DNA of 64,000 bases from Actinomycetospora sp. NBRC 106378 (GCF_030269685.1 NZ_BSTT01000001.1:186001-250000), one strand, 5' to 3'; positions 50,536 to 60,059 are shown, counted from the stretch's first letter. Notes: generated by a model from the sequence alone, not told the origin. Program-made: numbers and translations.

Positions 50536-52308
50536 TCAGGAGGTGCGGACGAGCAGGACGGCGAGGCCGTCGTCGACCGCGACGCGGTAGTGACCGGTCG
50601 CGACGATCGCCGCGAGAGCCTGGCGGCTCCATCCGGGCGAGCGGCCGTCGAGGACCACGCCCTCGGCGTCCATCGTCGGGAGGGAGAAGATCGCCGCCGG
50701 GTCCTCGACCAGGGCGCAGCGCACCGGGTCGTCGGAGATCTGGTCGCACACCCGGGGCGTCTGCGTGACCGTCCCGACCCGCGCGACCTGCGTCGGCGCG
50801 GTGCTGGAGAGCGGCAGCACGGTCGAGCCGGCCGGCGCACCGTCGAGGACCGCGCGGGTGAACGCGATCTCCGACGGGCGCAGCGCCGTGTAGGCGTCGT
50901 TGCCGCCACGGACCGTCACGCAGGCGCAGGCGAGCAGCGCGAGTCCGGCCACGAGCACGACCCCCGTCACGGACCGGCGGCGGCGGTAGGCCGCGCGCAG
51001 GGCCTCGGTCCCGAGGACGGCCAGGAACGGCGCGCCGTAGAGCAGCACGCGCAGGAGCACCTCGCCGCCGTAGCTCTGGACGAGGACGAGCCCGGCGGGC
51101 GCGAGGGCCACCGGCAGCCACACCAGGGCGCCGGTCCGGCGGCGCAGAAGCAGGGCCCCGACCCCGGCGAGGGCGACGGCGGCCCCGGCCAGCGCGACCC
51201 GGGCGATCTTCACGCCGAGCTGGCCGAGATCCCCGACGAGCCGGTCGGCCAGCGCCACGGCCATCGAGCCGCCCGCGTCGCCGACCCCGCCCGTGGCGAG
51301 CGCGAGCTGGTTGAGCCAGAACTCCCGGCCCCCGAGGACCACCCAGGCGGCGACGGCGACGACGAGGAACACCAGGAGGCCGCGCCCCCCGTACACCCGC
51401 CCGGCGGCGACGAGGACCGCGAGCTGCACGAACAGGGCGAACGGCGTGAGCTGGTGGGAGACCGCGAGGGCGGCCAGGCAGAGGGCGATCAGCGCCCAGG
51501 CGGAGACGACGACGCCCGGGTCCGTGGTGCGCGGGTGCCGGACCCGCCACCGGCTGCCGGGGACCCGGCGGGTGGCGAGCGGGCCCAGCACGAGGACCCA
51601 GACGACGCCGACGAGCAGCATCGCGGTGGCCTGCGGGGAGAAGTAGTCCTGCTCGATCCAGTTCAGGCCGAGGAAGAGCCACGCGGCCGCCCACGGGGCG
51701 CGGGTGCCGCCGAGCAGGCGCCGGGCGAGGACCAGCACCGCGAGCGACCAGACCAGCGCGACGACGGGCGGGGTCCAGCGCAGGACCGCGTCGAGGTCGG
51801 TCGTCCCGGCGCCGGCGGCGTCGGAGAGGAAGGCCCACTGGCTGAAGAACCCGGCCCAGCTGAACCGGGAGTCGACGCCGGTCGGTACCCGGCCGTCCGC
51901 CGCGATCGCCTGGATGAACCCGAGGTGCAGCCACGCGACGGCCATCCGCGCGCCCGGCTCGACCACGGACGCGACGCCGCTCGTCACGAGCGCGAGGCCC
52001 GCGGTGAGCGCGGCCAGCACCCGGGGGCGCGCCGGCCCGAGCAGCTCGACCCCCGCGGCGAGGGCGACCAGCACGATCCCCGCCCAGGCGGTCACGGGGA
52101 GGACCCCGGCCAGGCCGAGCCCGGCCATGGCGTCCTGGTCGACGTGCGAGACCGCGAGCAGGCCGACGCCGACGAGGGCCGCCACCGGCGCGGTGGGGGC
52201 GAGCCGGCGACGCGGGGCCGGAGGAGGTGTCGGCCGCGCCGGGATCGGGGCGGGGAGCAGGAGACCGATCGGGGTGACGAGCGGCCGGGTCGGGGTCGCG
52301 GTGGCCAT
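50536..52308 (-). CDS. Polytopic membrane protein, GT-C glycosyltransferase or polymerase-like
   Basis: A 590-residue protein with about 12-13 TM helices. After a Pro-rich N-terminus of about 40 residues, ALVGVGLLAVSHVDQDAMAG begins the first helix. A long extracytoplasmic loop holds DSRFSWAGFFSQWAFLSDAA (about 145-165), and LGLNWIEQDYFSPQATAMLL (about 215-235) contains acidic and aromatic residues. The last 150 residues are soluble. This layout fits GT-C-type enzymes or uncommon polysaccharide polymerases, but I see no diagnostic motif. It shares one base with the stop of the flippase-GT2 fusion, so it probably works on the same glycan. Confidence 0.78.
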   Translation of the reverse strand: MATATPTRPLVTPIGLLLPAPIPARPTPPPAPRRRLAPTAPVAALVGVGLLAVSHVDQDAMAGLGLAGVLPVTAWAGIVLVALAAGVELLGPARPRVLAALTAGLALVTSGVASVVEPGARMAVAWLHLGFIQAIAADGRVPTGVDSRFSWAGFFSQWAFLSDAAGAGTTDLDAVLRWTPPVVALVWSLAVLVLARRLLGGTRAPWAAAWLFLGLNWIEQDYFSPQATAMLLVGVVWVLVLGPLATRRVPGSRWRVRHPRTTDPGVVVSAWALIALCLAALAVSHQLTPFALFVQLAVLVAAGRVYGGRGLLVFLVVAVAAWVVLGGREFWLNQLALATGGVGDAGGSMAVALADRLVGDLGQLGVKIARVALAGAAVALAGVGALLLRRRTGALVWLPVALAPAGLVLVQSYGGEVLLRVLLYGAPFLAVLGTEALRAAYRRRRSVTGVVLVAGLALLACACVTVRGGNDAYTALRPSEIAFTRAVLDGAPAGSTVLPLSSTAPTQVARVGTVTQTPRVCDQISDDPVRCALVEDPAAIFSLPTMDAEGVVLDGRSPGWSRQALAAIVATGHYRVAVDDGLAVLLVRTS

Positions 52309-54506
52309 CAGGCGCTCCGGAGTCGGGAGGAGACCCCGGCGACCGCGTAGAGGAGTTCGCGGCGCCGGCGGGCGAGGGGGGCGTGGACGCGGCCCGCGAC
52401 GACGTCGCGACGCCGCACGGCGGGGCGGCTGCGGCGGGCGATGTCGGCGGTGAAGGCACGCTGGGCGCGGTAGTCGCGCCGGTGGGTGGCGGCGGACGCG
52501 GCCTGGCCGCTCACCCGGAACCGGGCGACCGTCGCCGTCTGACCGAGGAAGCGGCCGTGTTCGAGCAGCCGCAGCCAGAGGTCGAGGTCCGCGAGCCCGG
52601 CGTCGTCGGGATAGCCGCCGGCGGCCTCGTAGGCGTCGCGGCGGAAGGTCGCCGCCGCGTCGGCGCCGATCGGGTTGGCCCCCGAGCGCACCACCCGGCG
52701 CACCACCGCGGACCGGCTGTGCACGCCGGCGAGGCCACGCAGGAAGCGCCCGCGGGCGAGGATCCGCCCGTGGTCGTCCACGAGGTCCTTGCGCCCGACG
52801 ACGAGCGCGAGGCCGGGGTCGGCGTCGAAGGCGGCCACGGCGGCGGCGAGGCAGCCGGGCTCGAGGAGGTCGTCCGCCGGCAGGATCTTGACCAGCGGGG
52901 CGTGCGAGAGGGCGACCGCGCGGCGGAAGTTCGTGACCATGTCGACGGTCTCGTCGTGGCGCCACACCGTGAGACGCCGGTCGTCGAAGCCGGCGAGGAC
53001 GGCGGGGGTCGCGTCGGTGGAGGCGTTGTCGAGCACCACGACCTCGAGGCCGTCCACCTCCTGGTCGAGCACCGAGCGCACGGTGGCCGCCAGGTGACGT
53101 CCGCCCTGGTACACGGGGATGCAGACGGCGACGCGGGCGTCGGGGCGGGGCCGTCCGGCGACGAGCACGGGGCCCGCGGCGGCGGGAGCGGGGGGTGCGG
53201 TCACGGTCGCGGTCTCCTCCGTCGGTCGGGGGTGCGGGGCGGGATCGTGGCGGCGGCGGAGCAGGACCGCGCCGGCGGCGAGGACCTGGACGCCGACGAA
53301 GCCGGCCGCGAACGAGGCCAACGGGTCGGTCGGGCCGGCCGGGACCAGGGCGACGACGCCGACGACCCCGACGGTCGTGGCGGTGGCGAGCCGGGCGAAG
53401 CGCACGCCGCGGCCGTGGGCCTGGTGCTCGGCGAGGCGGTGCACCACGAGCAGCCGCAGTCCGAGGCCGAGCAGGAGGATGCGCAGCACCCACGCCTCCG
53501 CGGTGTAGGCGGGCCCGAACAGCGCGAGGACCGGCTCGGCGAGCAGGGCACCCACCGCCAGGGCCGGGCCCACGAGGAGCAGCAGGCGCCGGCGCACGGC
53601 GCGGGAGAGTTCCCCGGCCCGCTCCGGCTCCCGGGCGACCCCGGCCGCGAGGGAGGCCGCGAAGTAGGTGGCGAGGACGTCGACGACGGTGACCGCCTGC
53701 CAGACGAGGAAGAAGCGGCCGCCGACCTCCGGGCCGAAGCGCAGGACGACGAGCAGCGGGACCTGGTTGAACAGCACCGAGGTCGCGACCTGCCCGAGGT
53801 AGGTCGGGCCGAGGAAGCCCGCGGCCTCGCGGAGGGCCGGCAGCCGCCCGGGGACCCGGCGCCGGCGGCGGGTCAGCACGATCGCCTGCAGCCCGACCAG
53901 CGCGACGCAGGCGAGCAGGGGCGCCACCCAGGACAGGACGACGATCTCGGTGGTCAGCGACGCGCCGGCGGCCAGCACGATGCCGAGCCGACCGGCGGCG
54001 AAGAGCAGCGTCCGCGTCGGCGCCCACCAGGGCCGGCCGAGTCCGACGAGGACGAAGTCCTGCTGCTGGAACAGCGCGTACAGGACGGCGGTGAGCACGA
54101 ACAGGCCGACGCCCGCGGCGTGCGCCGCCGCACTCGGCGCCGTGCCGGTGACCGCCGCGACGATCACGGAGGTCCCGGGGAGCAGGAGGTAGAGGGCCGC
54201 GACGACGCCGGAGAGCGCGGCGACCGCGCCGAGCGCGATCGTGAGCAGCCGTCGGGACGAGCCCCCCGCCGCGGGCAGCCAGCGCAGCAGCCCGATGCCG
54301 ACGTTGAGCTCGGTCGCCCCGGCCACGAGCAGGAAGGCCGACACGTACGCGGTCGCGAGACCCAGCTCGGCGGTGTCGAGCACCCGGGCCGCGAGGATCC
54401 AGCCGAGCATCCCGACCAGGGCGGAGCCACCGGAGGCGAGCGCCATCGCCAGGCCGTCGTGCAGCGACCCGTCCTTCGCCGACGCGTCCCTCCCCGTCCC
54501 GGTCAT
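52308..54506 (-). CDS. Fusion of polysaccharide flippase and GT2 glycosyltransferase
   Basis: A 732-residue protein. Residues about 15-430 are a flippase-like module of 12 or so TM helices (SGGSALVGMLGWILAARVLD at the start; FLGPTYLGQVATSVLFNQVP in the middle). A Pro/Ala linker of about 35 residues follows. Residues about 465-690 are a GT-A domain: ARVAVCIPVYQGGRHLAATV, VVLDNASTDATPAVLAG, KILPADDLLEPGCLAAAV (DxD-like region) and SGANPIGADAAATFRRDAYE. Such functions are usually on separate chains. ATG 54506 overlaps the preceding gene by ATGA. It may couple addition of a sugar to translocation. Confidence 0.88.
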   Translation of the reverse strand: MTGTGRDASAKDGSLHDGLAMALASGGSALVGMLGWILAARVLDTAELGLATAYVSAFLLVAGATELNVGIGLLRWLPAAGGSSRRLLTIALGAVAALSGVVAALYLLLPGTSVIVAAVTGTAPSAAAHAAGVGLFVLTAVLYALFQQQDFVLVGLGRPWWAPTRTLLFAAGRLGIVLAAGASLTTEIVVLSWVAPLLACVALVGLQAIVLTRRRRRVPGRLPALREAAGFLGPTYLGQVATSVLFNQVPLLVVLRFGPEVGGRFFLVWQAVTVVDVLATYFAASLAAGVAREPERAGELSRAVRRRLLLLVGPALAVGALLAEPVLALFGPAYTAEAWVLRILLLGLGLRLLVVHRLAEHQAHGRGVRFARLATATTVGVVGVVALVPAGPTDPLASFAAGFVGVQVLAAGAVLLRRRHDPAPHPRPTEETATVTAPPAPAAAGPVLVAGRPRPDARVAVCIPVYQGGRHLAATVRSVLDQEVDGLEVVVLDNASTDATPAVLAGFDDRRLTVWRHDETVDMVTNFRRAVALSHAPLVKILPADDLLEPGCLAAAVAAFDADPGLALVVGRKDLVDDHGRILARGRFLRGLAGVHSRSAVVRRVVRSGANPIGADAAATFRRDAYEAAGGYPDDAGLADLDLWLRLLEHGRFLGQTATVARFRVSGQAASAATHRRDYRAQRAFTADIARRSRPAVRRRDVVAGRVHAPLARRRRELLYAVAGVSSRLRSA

Positions 54507-54853
54507 GCCACGGCCCGCCGGGTCCCGCGCGACCCGAGGGCCTGCACCACGAGGACGGGCACGGCGAGGACGACGAGCACCAGGAGCGCCCCCACCGGGT
54601 GCCACGCGGTGGTGACCACCATGGCCTGCCCGACGACGAGGGCGAGGGCGACGCCCGCGCCGACGGCGACGACGGCCCGCTCGGCGAGGTCCCGCGGCCG
54701 CAGCAGGGCGGTGAGCGCCCACCCGGGTCCGACCAGACCGAACGCGACGGTGGAGACCAGCCGGAGCGGGTGGGCGACGTCGACGAGGGCCGACACCGCG
54801 GCGAGCGCGCCGAGCACGGCGAGCCCGGCGGGGACCAGGCGTTCGCCGCTCAC
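54503..54853 (-). CDS. Small membrane protein, unknown
   Basis: A 116-residue protein from GTG 54853, overlapping the upstream GT2 stop (GTGA) and the downstream fusion gene (ATGA). Three or four hydrophobic helices are predicted: about 8-28 (LVPAGLAVLGALAAVSALVD), 35-55 (LVSTVAFGLVGPGWALTALL), 64-84 and 88-108. The middle resembles part of DUF1616-like membrane domains found near glycosyltransferases, but the match is weak. Tight coupling on both sides implies a structural role with the flippase fusion. Confidence 0.68.
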   Translation of the reverse strand: MSGERLVPAGLAVLGALAAVSALVDVAHPLRLVSTVAFGLVGPGWALTALLRPRDLAERAVVAVGAGVALALVVGQAMVVTTAWHPVGALLVLVVLAVPVLVVQALGSRGTRRAVA

Positions 54854-55971
54854 GACGCGACCCGCGGCGATCGCCCGGCGACCTCGGGGGTCCCGGCGGG
54901 GGCGACGCGGGCGAGGCGCCCGCGCAGGTAGCCGGTCCCGGCCGCGGCGAGCGCCACCGGGATCGCCGCCGCGCCGACCAGGCCCCGCACGGCGGTCGCC
55001 CGGTCGCGCCGACGCACGGCGGTCCCGGTCCCCCGGAGCTCCCGGGCGAGGGCGGCGGGCAGCACGTGCCGGGTGTAGGCCTGCTCGCTCGCGAGGCCGG
55101 CGCGGGTCCCGCTGCGCCGGGTGACGACCGCCTTCGAGATGCCCTCCGCATGGCAGCGCCGCACGAGGTAGCGCCAGCCGGTGCGGTCGGCCGAGACGTG
55201 GTGGTCCACCACCGCCTCGGGGTCGAGCACGATGCGCGCGCCGGGGAGCAGGCGCCGCAGGCGCAGGCAGAGCTCGGTCTCCTCGCACCCGAGCGGGACG
55301 GTGCCCACCCGGCCCATGTCCTCGCCGAAGCCGCCGGTCGCGACGAGCGCGTCGCGCCGGAACGCCATCGAGCAGCCCATGACGTTGCGGACATCCACGA
55401 CCCCCGGGACCGGGCCGCCCGCGCCGGCGACCCCTCCCGGTCCGGCCTGGCCGGTGAAGCTGCACCCCACGACCCACCACAGCTCGGGCGGGAGCACCGC
55501 CGGGGCGCCGTCCGCGGCCCGGGGATCGCCGGCCGACCAGCGGGGGGCGGCCGCGCCGCCGACCGCGGCCACGGCCGGGTCCTCGAAGGGGGCGAGGAGG
55601 CGCGCGAGCCAGTCCGGACGGGCCGCCGCGTCGTCGTCGAGGAACGCGACGACCTCCGGCAGCCCGCCGTCGGACTCGACGAGCGCGTCGATCGCCGTGT
55701 TGCGCGCACCGGAGAGGCCGCGCCGGCGCTGGTTCTCCAGGACCTCCACGAAGGCGCCGAAGAAGCCGCGCGCCCGGGCGGCGAGCCCGGGGTTGTGGTC
55801 GACGACGAGCAGGACCTGGTCGGGGCGGTGGGTCTGGGCGGCCAACGAGGCGATCGCGGCGCGGACGTCGTCCCACCGACGCTCGGTGTAGGCGCACACG
55901 ACGACGGCGCTGGTCGCGAGGGCCGCGCGGTCCGACGTGGCCGGGGTGGCCGGGGTGGTCGGGGTGGTCAT
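54850..55971 (-). CDS. GT2-family glycosyltransferase
   Basis: A 373-residue GT-A enzyme. SAVVVCAYTERRWDDVRAAI (about 21-40) is the nucleotide-binding start; QRRRGLSGARNTAIDAL (about 80-96) and VVAFLDDDAAARPDWLARLL (about 107-126) contain the Asp-rich metal site. NVMGCSMAFRRDALVATGGF (about 196-215) and GCEETELCLRLRRLLPGA (about 228-245) are typical of the acceptor side, with the E-E-T/D-L segment. A possible helix near 330 (ATAVRGLVGAAAIPVALAAA) may touch the membrane. GGAGAG precedes ATG 55971. The N-terminus is a short Thr/Pro repeat. Confidence 0.87.
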   Translation of the reverse strand: MTTPTTPATPATSDRAALATSAVVVCAYTERRWDDVRAAIASLAAQTHRPDQVLLVVDHNPGLAARARGFFGAFVEVLENQRRRGLSGARNTAIDALVESDGGLPEVVAFLDDDAAARPDWLARLLAPFEDPAVAAVGGAAAPRWSAGDPRAADGAPAVLPPELWWVVGCSFTGQAGPGGVAGAGGPVPGVVDVRNVMGCSMAFRRDALVATGGFGEDMGRVGTVPLGCEETELCLRLRRLLPGARIVLDPEAVVDHHVSADRTGWRYLVRRCHAEGISKAVVTRRSGTRAGLASEQAYTRHVLPAALARELRGTGTAVRRRDRATAVRGLVGAAAIPVALAAAGTGYLRGRLARVAPAGTPEVAGRSPRVAS

Positions 55972-56004
55972 GACAGCTCTCCTGCCGGTTCGGTGCGGGG
56001 CGGC

Positions 56005-56889
56005 TCAGGCCGCGAGCGGACGGTCGGCCGCGACCGGCCGGGCGGGCCCGGACGGGACGACCACCTCGGTCGGCGCCGGCACCAGGGCGAGGGGCACGAT
56101 CGCCGTGCGCGCGGCGGTGGCCATCGCGGCCACGCGGCGGGCCGGACGGCGGCGGGCCCGCGGTGCGCACTCCCGCCCGAGCGTGCGGAGCACCCGGAAC
56201 CCGTCGGCGAAGGTCCGCAGGTTCGACTCGCCGTGGATGCGCTCGCGCTCGACGCTCGCGACCTCGGCGATCTTCAGTCCGGCCAGTGAGAAGCGGCAGG
56301 TCAGCAGGGTCTCGATCTCGAACCCGTCGCCCCACACCATGCGGTCGGCCGGCACGGCGAGGTCGAGGGCGGGCAGGTCGAGCACCCCGAGGACGTCGCG
56401 CCAGAAGGCGTTGTAGCCGTAGCAGAGGTCGGAGTACCGGGTCCCCAGCGCGATGTTCGCCAGTCCGTTGAGCCCGGCGTTGCCGAGGCTGCGCAGCAGG
56501 GTGATGTCCTCGCTCCCGGCCTCCGCCTCGGTGCCCCGGGCGAAGCGCGTGCCCTTCGCGACGTCGGCGCCCTCCACCAGGGCGGCCACGAAGGCGGGGA
56601 TCTCGTGGGGGTCCGCCGAGCCGTCGGCGTCGAACATGACGATCACGTCGCCCGAGGCGGCGGCGAACCCGCACGCCAGCGCGTTGCCCTTGCCGCGGCG
56701 GGTCTGGGTGAGGATTACGGCGTCCGGACGCAGCCGGCGCACGACGTCCACCGTGTCGTCGGACGAGTGACCGTCCACCAGGACGATCTCCGCCTGCGGG
56801 GGCAGGTAGGGCAGGACGATCTCCAGGTTCCGCGCCTCGTTCCGGGCGGGCACGATGACGGAGAGTGTCGGGTTGGCGTGGCGAGGCAC
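56005..56889 (-). CDS. GT2-family glycosyltransferase, polyprenyl-phosphate mannosyl/glucosyltransferase type
   Basis: A 294-residue GT-A enzyme with GAGGAG before GTG 56889. LSVIVPARNEARNLEIVLPY (about 9-28), VLVDGHSSDDTVDVVRRL (about 36-53), TRRGKGNALACGFAAASGDV (about 63-82) and IVMFDADGSADPHEIPAFVA (about 83-102) match the DPM1-like branch, which loads a sugar onto polyprenyl phosphate. There are no C-terminal TM helices; the last 45 residues are Ala/Pro-rich. As first gene of the minus-strand module it could supply the donor used by a GT-C protein such as the one at 50536-52308. Confidence 0.87.
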   Translation of the reverse strand: MPRHANPTLSVIVPARNEARNLEIVLPYLPPQAEIVLVDGHSSDDTVDVVRRLRPDAVILTQTRRGKGNALACGFAAASGDVIVMFDADGSADPHEIPAFVAALVEGADVAKGTRFARGTEAEAGSEDITLLRSLGNAGLNGLANIALGTRYSDLCYGYNAFWRDVLGVLDLPALDLAVPADRMVWGDGFEIETLLTCRFSLAGLKIAEVASVERERIHGESNLRTFADGFRVLRTLGRECAPRARRRPARRVAAMATAARTAIVPLALVPAPTEVVVPSGPARPVAADRPLAA

Positions 56890-57291
56890 GGAGGCTCCTC
56901 GGTGTCGGGAGTCGGACGTGGTGACGTTGCGTGCGATTCGACGGGCCGTCAGTGGGTTGTGCTAGCCCGATCGGAGTACAGCCTGCGCGCAAACGGTCCT
57001 GTCATCAAGGCGGAATTGACAGAAAGTGACGTCCATCAAGCGACGATCCACCGAGCGAGCGTCGTCAACGGCGTCGGATTGATCGACCGTCAGTGACCGG
57101 TCACGATGTGTGGTGAGGAGTGGGTGTCCGGCACCCCCGGCCCGCTCGGTAGACTCCGTGACGATCCACTTCGGCGAGGGCCGGTCCGTCCGGCCGTGAT
57201 CGACGCGGTGTGCATCCCGGTGTCATCCGCCGTGGTGCCCGGCCGCCGAGATGCCGCCGAGTCGCACACCACCGCAGGAGCACCACCAGCC
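56890..57291. other. Divergent promoter region, 402 bases, with AT-enriched pocket
   Basis: It separates the minus-strand glycan module from rplY. About 56930-57080 is distinctly less GC-rich than the flanks. TTGACA at 57016-57021 is a consensus -35 but has no good -10 at the usual distance. TAGACT at 57150-57155 is a plausible -10 for rplY. CATCAAG occurs twice (57003 and 57034). AGGAG at 57276-57280 is the rplY ribosome site. No gene was seen. Confidence 0.5.
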
Positions 57292-57984
57292 ATGGCTGAC
57301 GTCAAGATCGCCGCCGAGTCCCGGACCGAGTTCGGCAAGGGCGCCGCGCGCCGTACCCGCCGCGCCGGCCGCGTCCCCGCCGTCCTCTACGGGCGTGGCA
57401 CGGACCCGGTCCACCTGAGCTTCGACACCGTCGAGTTCGCCGCCGTCATGCGGGAGAACGGCCGCAACGCCGTCCTCACCGTCACCGGGATCGGCACGGA
57501 GCAGCTCGCGCTGACCAAGAGCGTCGTCCGTGACCCGATCAAGGGCTTCATCGAGCACGTCGACCTGGTGACGATCAAGCGGGGCGAGAAGGTCACCGTC
57601 GACGTCCGCGTCGTCACCCTCGGCGAGGCCGCCGCGGGCACGCTGGTCTTCCAGAACGAGGACACGCTCTCCATCGAGGCCGACGCGCTGAACATTCCCG
57701 AGGAGATCACCGTGGTGATCGACGAGGCGGAGATCGGCACGCAGTTCCTCGCGGGCGAGATCCGGCTGCCCGACGGCGCCACCCTGCTCTCCGACCCCGA
57801 GCTCCTCGTCGTCAACGTCACCGAGGCGCCGACCGAGGACGACATGGAGGAGGAGATCGACGCCGAGGGTGCGGGCGTCGAGGAGGACGCGCCCGAGGAC
57901 GAGGCGGCCGAGGACTCCGAGACCGCGGGCTCCGCCGAGGCCTCCGAGGGCGCGACGTCCGACGAGAGCTCGGACCAGAGCTGA
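57292..57984 (+). CDS. rplY: Large ribosomal subunit protein bL25 (Ctc form)
   Basis: A 230-residue 5S rRNA-binding ribosomal protein with the additional C-terminal CTC domain. [20 protein letters not shown] and [20 protein letters not shown] (about 4-43) are the rRNA-binding start, [20 protein letters not shown] (about 85-104) closes the L25 domain, and [20 protein letters not shown] begins the second domain. The last 45 residues are an acidic, probably disordered tail, as in other actinobacteria. The ATG at 57292 follows AGGAG. It shares one base with the start of pth. Confidence 0.95.
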   Translation: MADVKIAAESRTEFGKGAARRTRRAGRVPAVLYGRGTDPVHLSFDTVEFAAVMRENGRNAVLTVTGIGTEQLALTKSVVRDPIKGFIEHVDLVTIKRGEKVTVDVRVVTLGEAAAGTLVFQNEDTLSIEADALNIPEEITVVIDEAEIGTQFLAGEIRLPDGATLLSDPELLVVNVTEAPTEDDMEEEIDAEGAGVEEDAPEDEAAEDSETAGSAEASEGATSDESSDQS

Positions 57985-58571
57985 TGACCGTCCCGGCGGG
58001 GAGCGCGGGGCCCGTGCTCGTCGCCGGGCTCGGCAATCCGGGGGCCGAGTACGAGGGCACCCGGCACAACGTGGGATTCGCCGTCGCCGACGTGCTCGCC
58101 GGGCGCGTCGGCGGTCGGTTCTCCGCCCACCGGAAGTCCGGGTCGGACGTGGCGGAGGGGCGGCTGGCGGGCCGGAAGGCCGTGCTCGTCAAGCCGCGCG
58201 GCTACATGAACCTCTCCGGCGGCCCGGTGACCAACGCCCTGCGGTTCTTCTCCGTCCCGGTCGAGGACCTGATCGTCGTCCACGACGACCTGGACCTGGA
58301 CTTCGGCGTCGTCCGGCTCAAGCGCGGCGGCGGCGAGGGCGGGCACAACGGGCTGCGCTCGATCTCGAAGTCCCTCGGGACGAAGGACTACCTCCGGGTG
58401 CGCTTCGGCATCGGTCGGCCCCCGGGCCGCCAGGACCCGGCCGACTTCGTGCTCAAGCGCTGGTCGTCGACCGAGCGCAAGGAGCTCGACGTCTCCCTGG
58501 AGCTGGCCGCCGACGCCGTCGAGGCGCTGCTCACCGAGGGCCTCGAGCCGGCCCAGAACCGCTTCCACTAG
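57984..58571 (+). CDS. pth: Peptidyl-tRNA hydrolase
   Basis: A 195-residue enzyme that frees tRNA from stalled peptidyl-t[23 protein letters not shown] (about 11-30) carries the conserved Asn and the catalytic His, [13 protein letters not shown] (about 70-82) the tRNA/peptide-binding Asn, and [20 protein letters not shown] (about 98-117) the catalytic Asp; GGHNGLRSI follows. All key residues are intact and the length is normal. It overlaps rplY by one base (TGATG), forming the standard actinobacterial rplY-pth pair. Confidence 0.96.
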   Translation: MTVPAGSAGPVLVAGLGNPGAEYEGTRHNVGFAVADVLAGRVGGRFSAHRKSGSDVAEGRLAGRKAVLVKPRGYMNLSGGPVTNALRFFSVPVEDLIVVHDDLDLDFGVVRLKRGGGEGGHNGLRSISKSLGTKDYLRVRFGIGRPPGRQDPADFVLKRWSSTERKELDVSLELAADAVEALLTEGLEPAQNRFH

Positions 58572-58587
58572 GAGGCCGGGGCCGCGC

Positions 58588-59058
58588 TCACCCGTCGTGG
58601 GCGCCCTTGATGACGAAGAAGCTGCCGCGGATCGTCCCGGCCAGCTTCGAGCGCTGCCGGGCGAACTTGAAGCGCGTCGCGAGCTCCTCGGGGACCTCCA
58701 TCCCCTCCGCGAGCTTGAAGCCCACGGCGCGCTTCGACCCCTCCGCGAGTCCGTACATGACGTTGATCGCGAGCCCCGACTCGTAGAACACGTAGTCGTA
58801 CCGGGTCCCGTCGACCTCGAACGTGGTCGCCTCGAGCGGACGGGAGCCGATGTGGATGTCCCGCTCCTGCGCGAGGATCGTCGTGACCCGGTCGACGGTC
58901 CCGGTGGCCTCGCTCGCCGGCTCGACGGTGAAGACGTGGTCGAACTTGTTCCTGAAGTAGCGGGCCTCGTTCGCCCGCAGACCGGCCAGGGCCGCCGCGA
59001 CCGGGGAGGACTCGAGTCCCTCGGGCGAGACGTCCTGGAAGTCGACGACCTGCGGCAT
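58588..59058 (-). CDS. Conserved-looking small protein, unknown
   Basis: A 156-residue protein from ATG 59058, preceded by GGAGGG. PQVVDFQDVSPEGLESSPVA begins the chain; the middle has NKFDHVFTVEPASEATGTVD and THIGSRPLEATTF-like strands (actual text IHIGSRPLEATTFEVDGTRY), and the end KFARQRSKLAGTIRGSFFVI is basic. It seems to be a small soluble alpha/beta protein. It converges on pth with 16 bases between stops. I do not recognise the family. Confidence 0.65.
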   Translation of the reverse strand: MPQVVDFQDVSPEGLESSPVAAALAGLRANEARYFRNKFDHVFTVEPASEATGTVDRVTTILAQERDIHIGSRPLEATTFEVDGTRYDYVFYESGLAINVMYGLAEGSKRAVGFKLAEGMEVPEELATRFKFARQRSKLAGTIRGSFFVIKGAHDG

Positions 59059-59117
59059 GCGTCCCTCCACGATTCGTGCCGTCAGCGGCCGGAAGCCTAG
59101 CGAGCCGCGTGCGGGGT

Positions 59118-60059
59118 TCACCCCGTGATGCCCGCGGAGGTCACCCGGGCGATGACCTCCCGGAGCGCCTCGAGGAAGCGCAGCGGAGCCGAGGCCCGCC
59201 GCTCTCGACGTGAGCCGGTCACCGTCAGCAGGCGGGACCCGACGTCGACGGCCGACGCGTGGACGACGACGCCCTCGGTCCGCAGGTAGGCCAGGGTCAG
59301 CTCCGGCACGATCGCCGCGCCCAGGCCCGCCGCGACCAGCGCGAGCATCGTCTGCGACTCGGTGCAGATGTGCCGGTGCCCCGGGGTCACGGCCTGCTCC
59401 GCACAGAGCCGGTCGAGCATCTGGCGGGGCGGACGCCCTTCCCGGGACGTCACCCACGTCCCGGCGAGCAGCTCGTCGAGACCGCCGGGGGTCGGCCACA
59501 GCTCCGGCAGGACGATGCGGAAGGGCTCGCGATAGAGCACCCGTTCGACGAGGCCGGGGTACGACCCGGCCGCGTCCGGCGTCGTCGCCTCCACGTAGCG
59601 CTCGCCGATGAGCAGGTCGAGGTCGCCGGCGCGCAGCAGGTCCGTGCCGTCCCGCTCGTTGACCTCGATGACCTGCACCGCGAGCGCGGCGTCGGTGATC
59701 GCCAGCTGCTGCAGGGTCGGGACGACGAGATGCCCGAGCGCCGTGGCGAACCCGCCGACCCGGACGGTGCCCGCCGTCCCCTCGCGCAGCCGGTCGGCCT
59801 CGCGCTGCGCCTCGGCGAGGGCGACCGCGACGTCGTCCGCGCGCTGCGCCAGCGCCAGCCCCGCCTCGGTCAGCCGGACCGCCCGCCCCCCGCCGCGTCG
59901 GGTGCGGTCCAGCAGCGGCAGCCGCGCCTCCGCCTCCAGCCGGCTGAGGTGCTGCGACACCCCGGACGGGGTCAGGTGCAGGGCGGTCGCGGCCGCGTGG
60001 ACGCTGCCGGTGCGGTGGACCGCCCGCAGCACGAGGAGCCGGTGGGGGTCGATCGGCAT
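59118..60059 (-). CDS. LysR-family transcriptional regulator
   Basis: A 313-residue regulator. The N-terminal winged helix-turn-helix is HRLLVLRAVHRTGSVHAAAT and LHLTPSGVSQHLSRLEAEAR (about 6-47), followed by a linker helix and a periplasmic-binding-like effector domain (about 90-300: VRVGGFATALGHLVVPTLQQ, LLIGERY, ESQTMLALVAAGLGAAIVPE). It is divergent from the alcohol dehydrogenase-Fae-like pair, starting 235 bases away, so it is the likely regulator of those genes. The inducer is unknown; I could not settle on a T-N11-A operator. Confidence 0.88.
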   Translation of the reverse strand: MPIDPHRLLVLRAVHRTGSVHAAATALHLTPSGVSQHLSRLEAEARLPLLDRTRRGGGRAVRLTEAGLALAQRADDVAVALAEAQREADRLREGTAGTVRVGGFATALGHLVVPTLQQLAITDAALAVQVIEVNERDGTDLLRAGDLDLLIGERYVEATTPDAAGSYPGLVERVLYREPFRIVLPELWPTPGGLDELLAGTWVTSREGRPPRQMLDRLCAEQAVTPGHRHICTESQTMLALVAAGLGAAIVPELTLAYLRTEGVVVHASAVDVGSRLLTVTGSRRERRASAPLRFLEALREVIARVTSAGITG

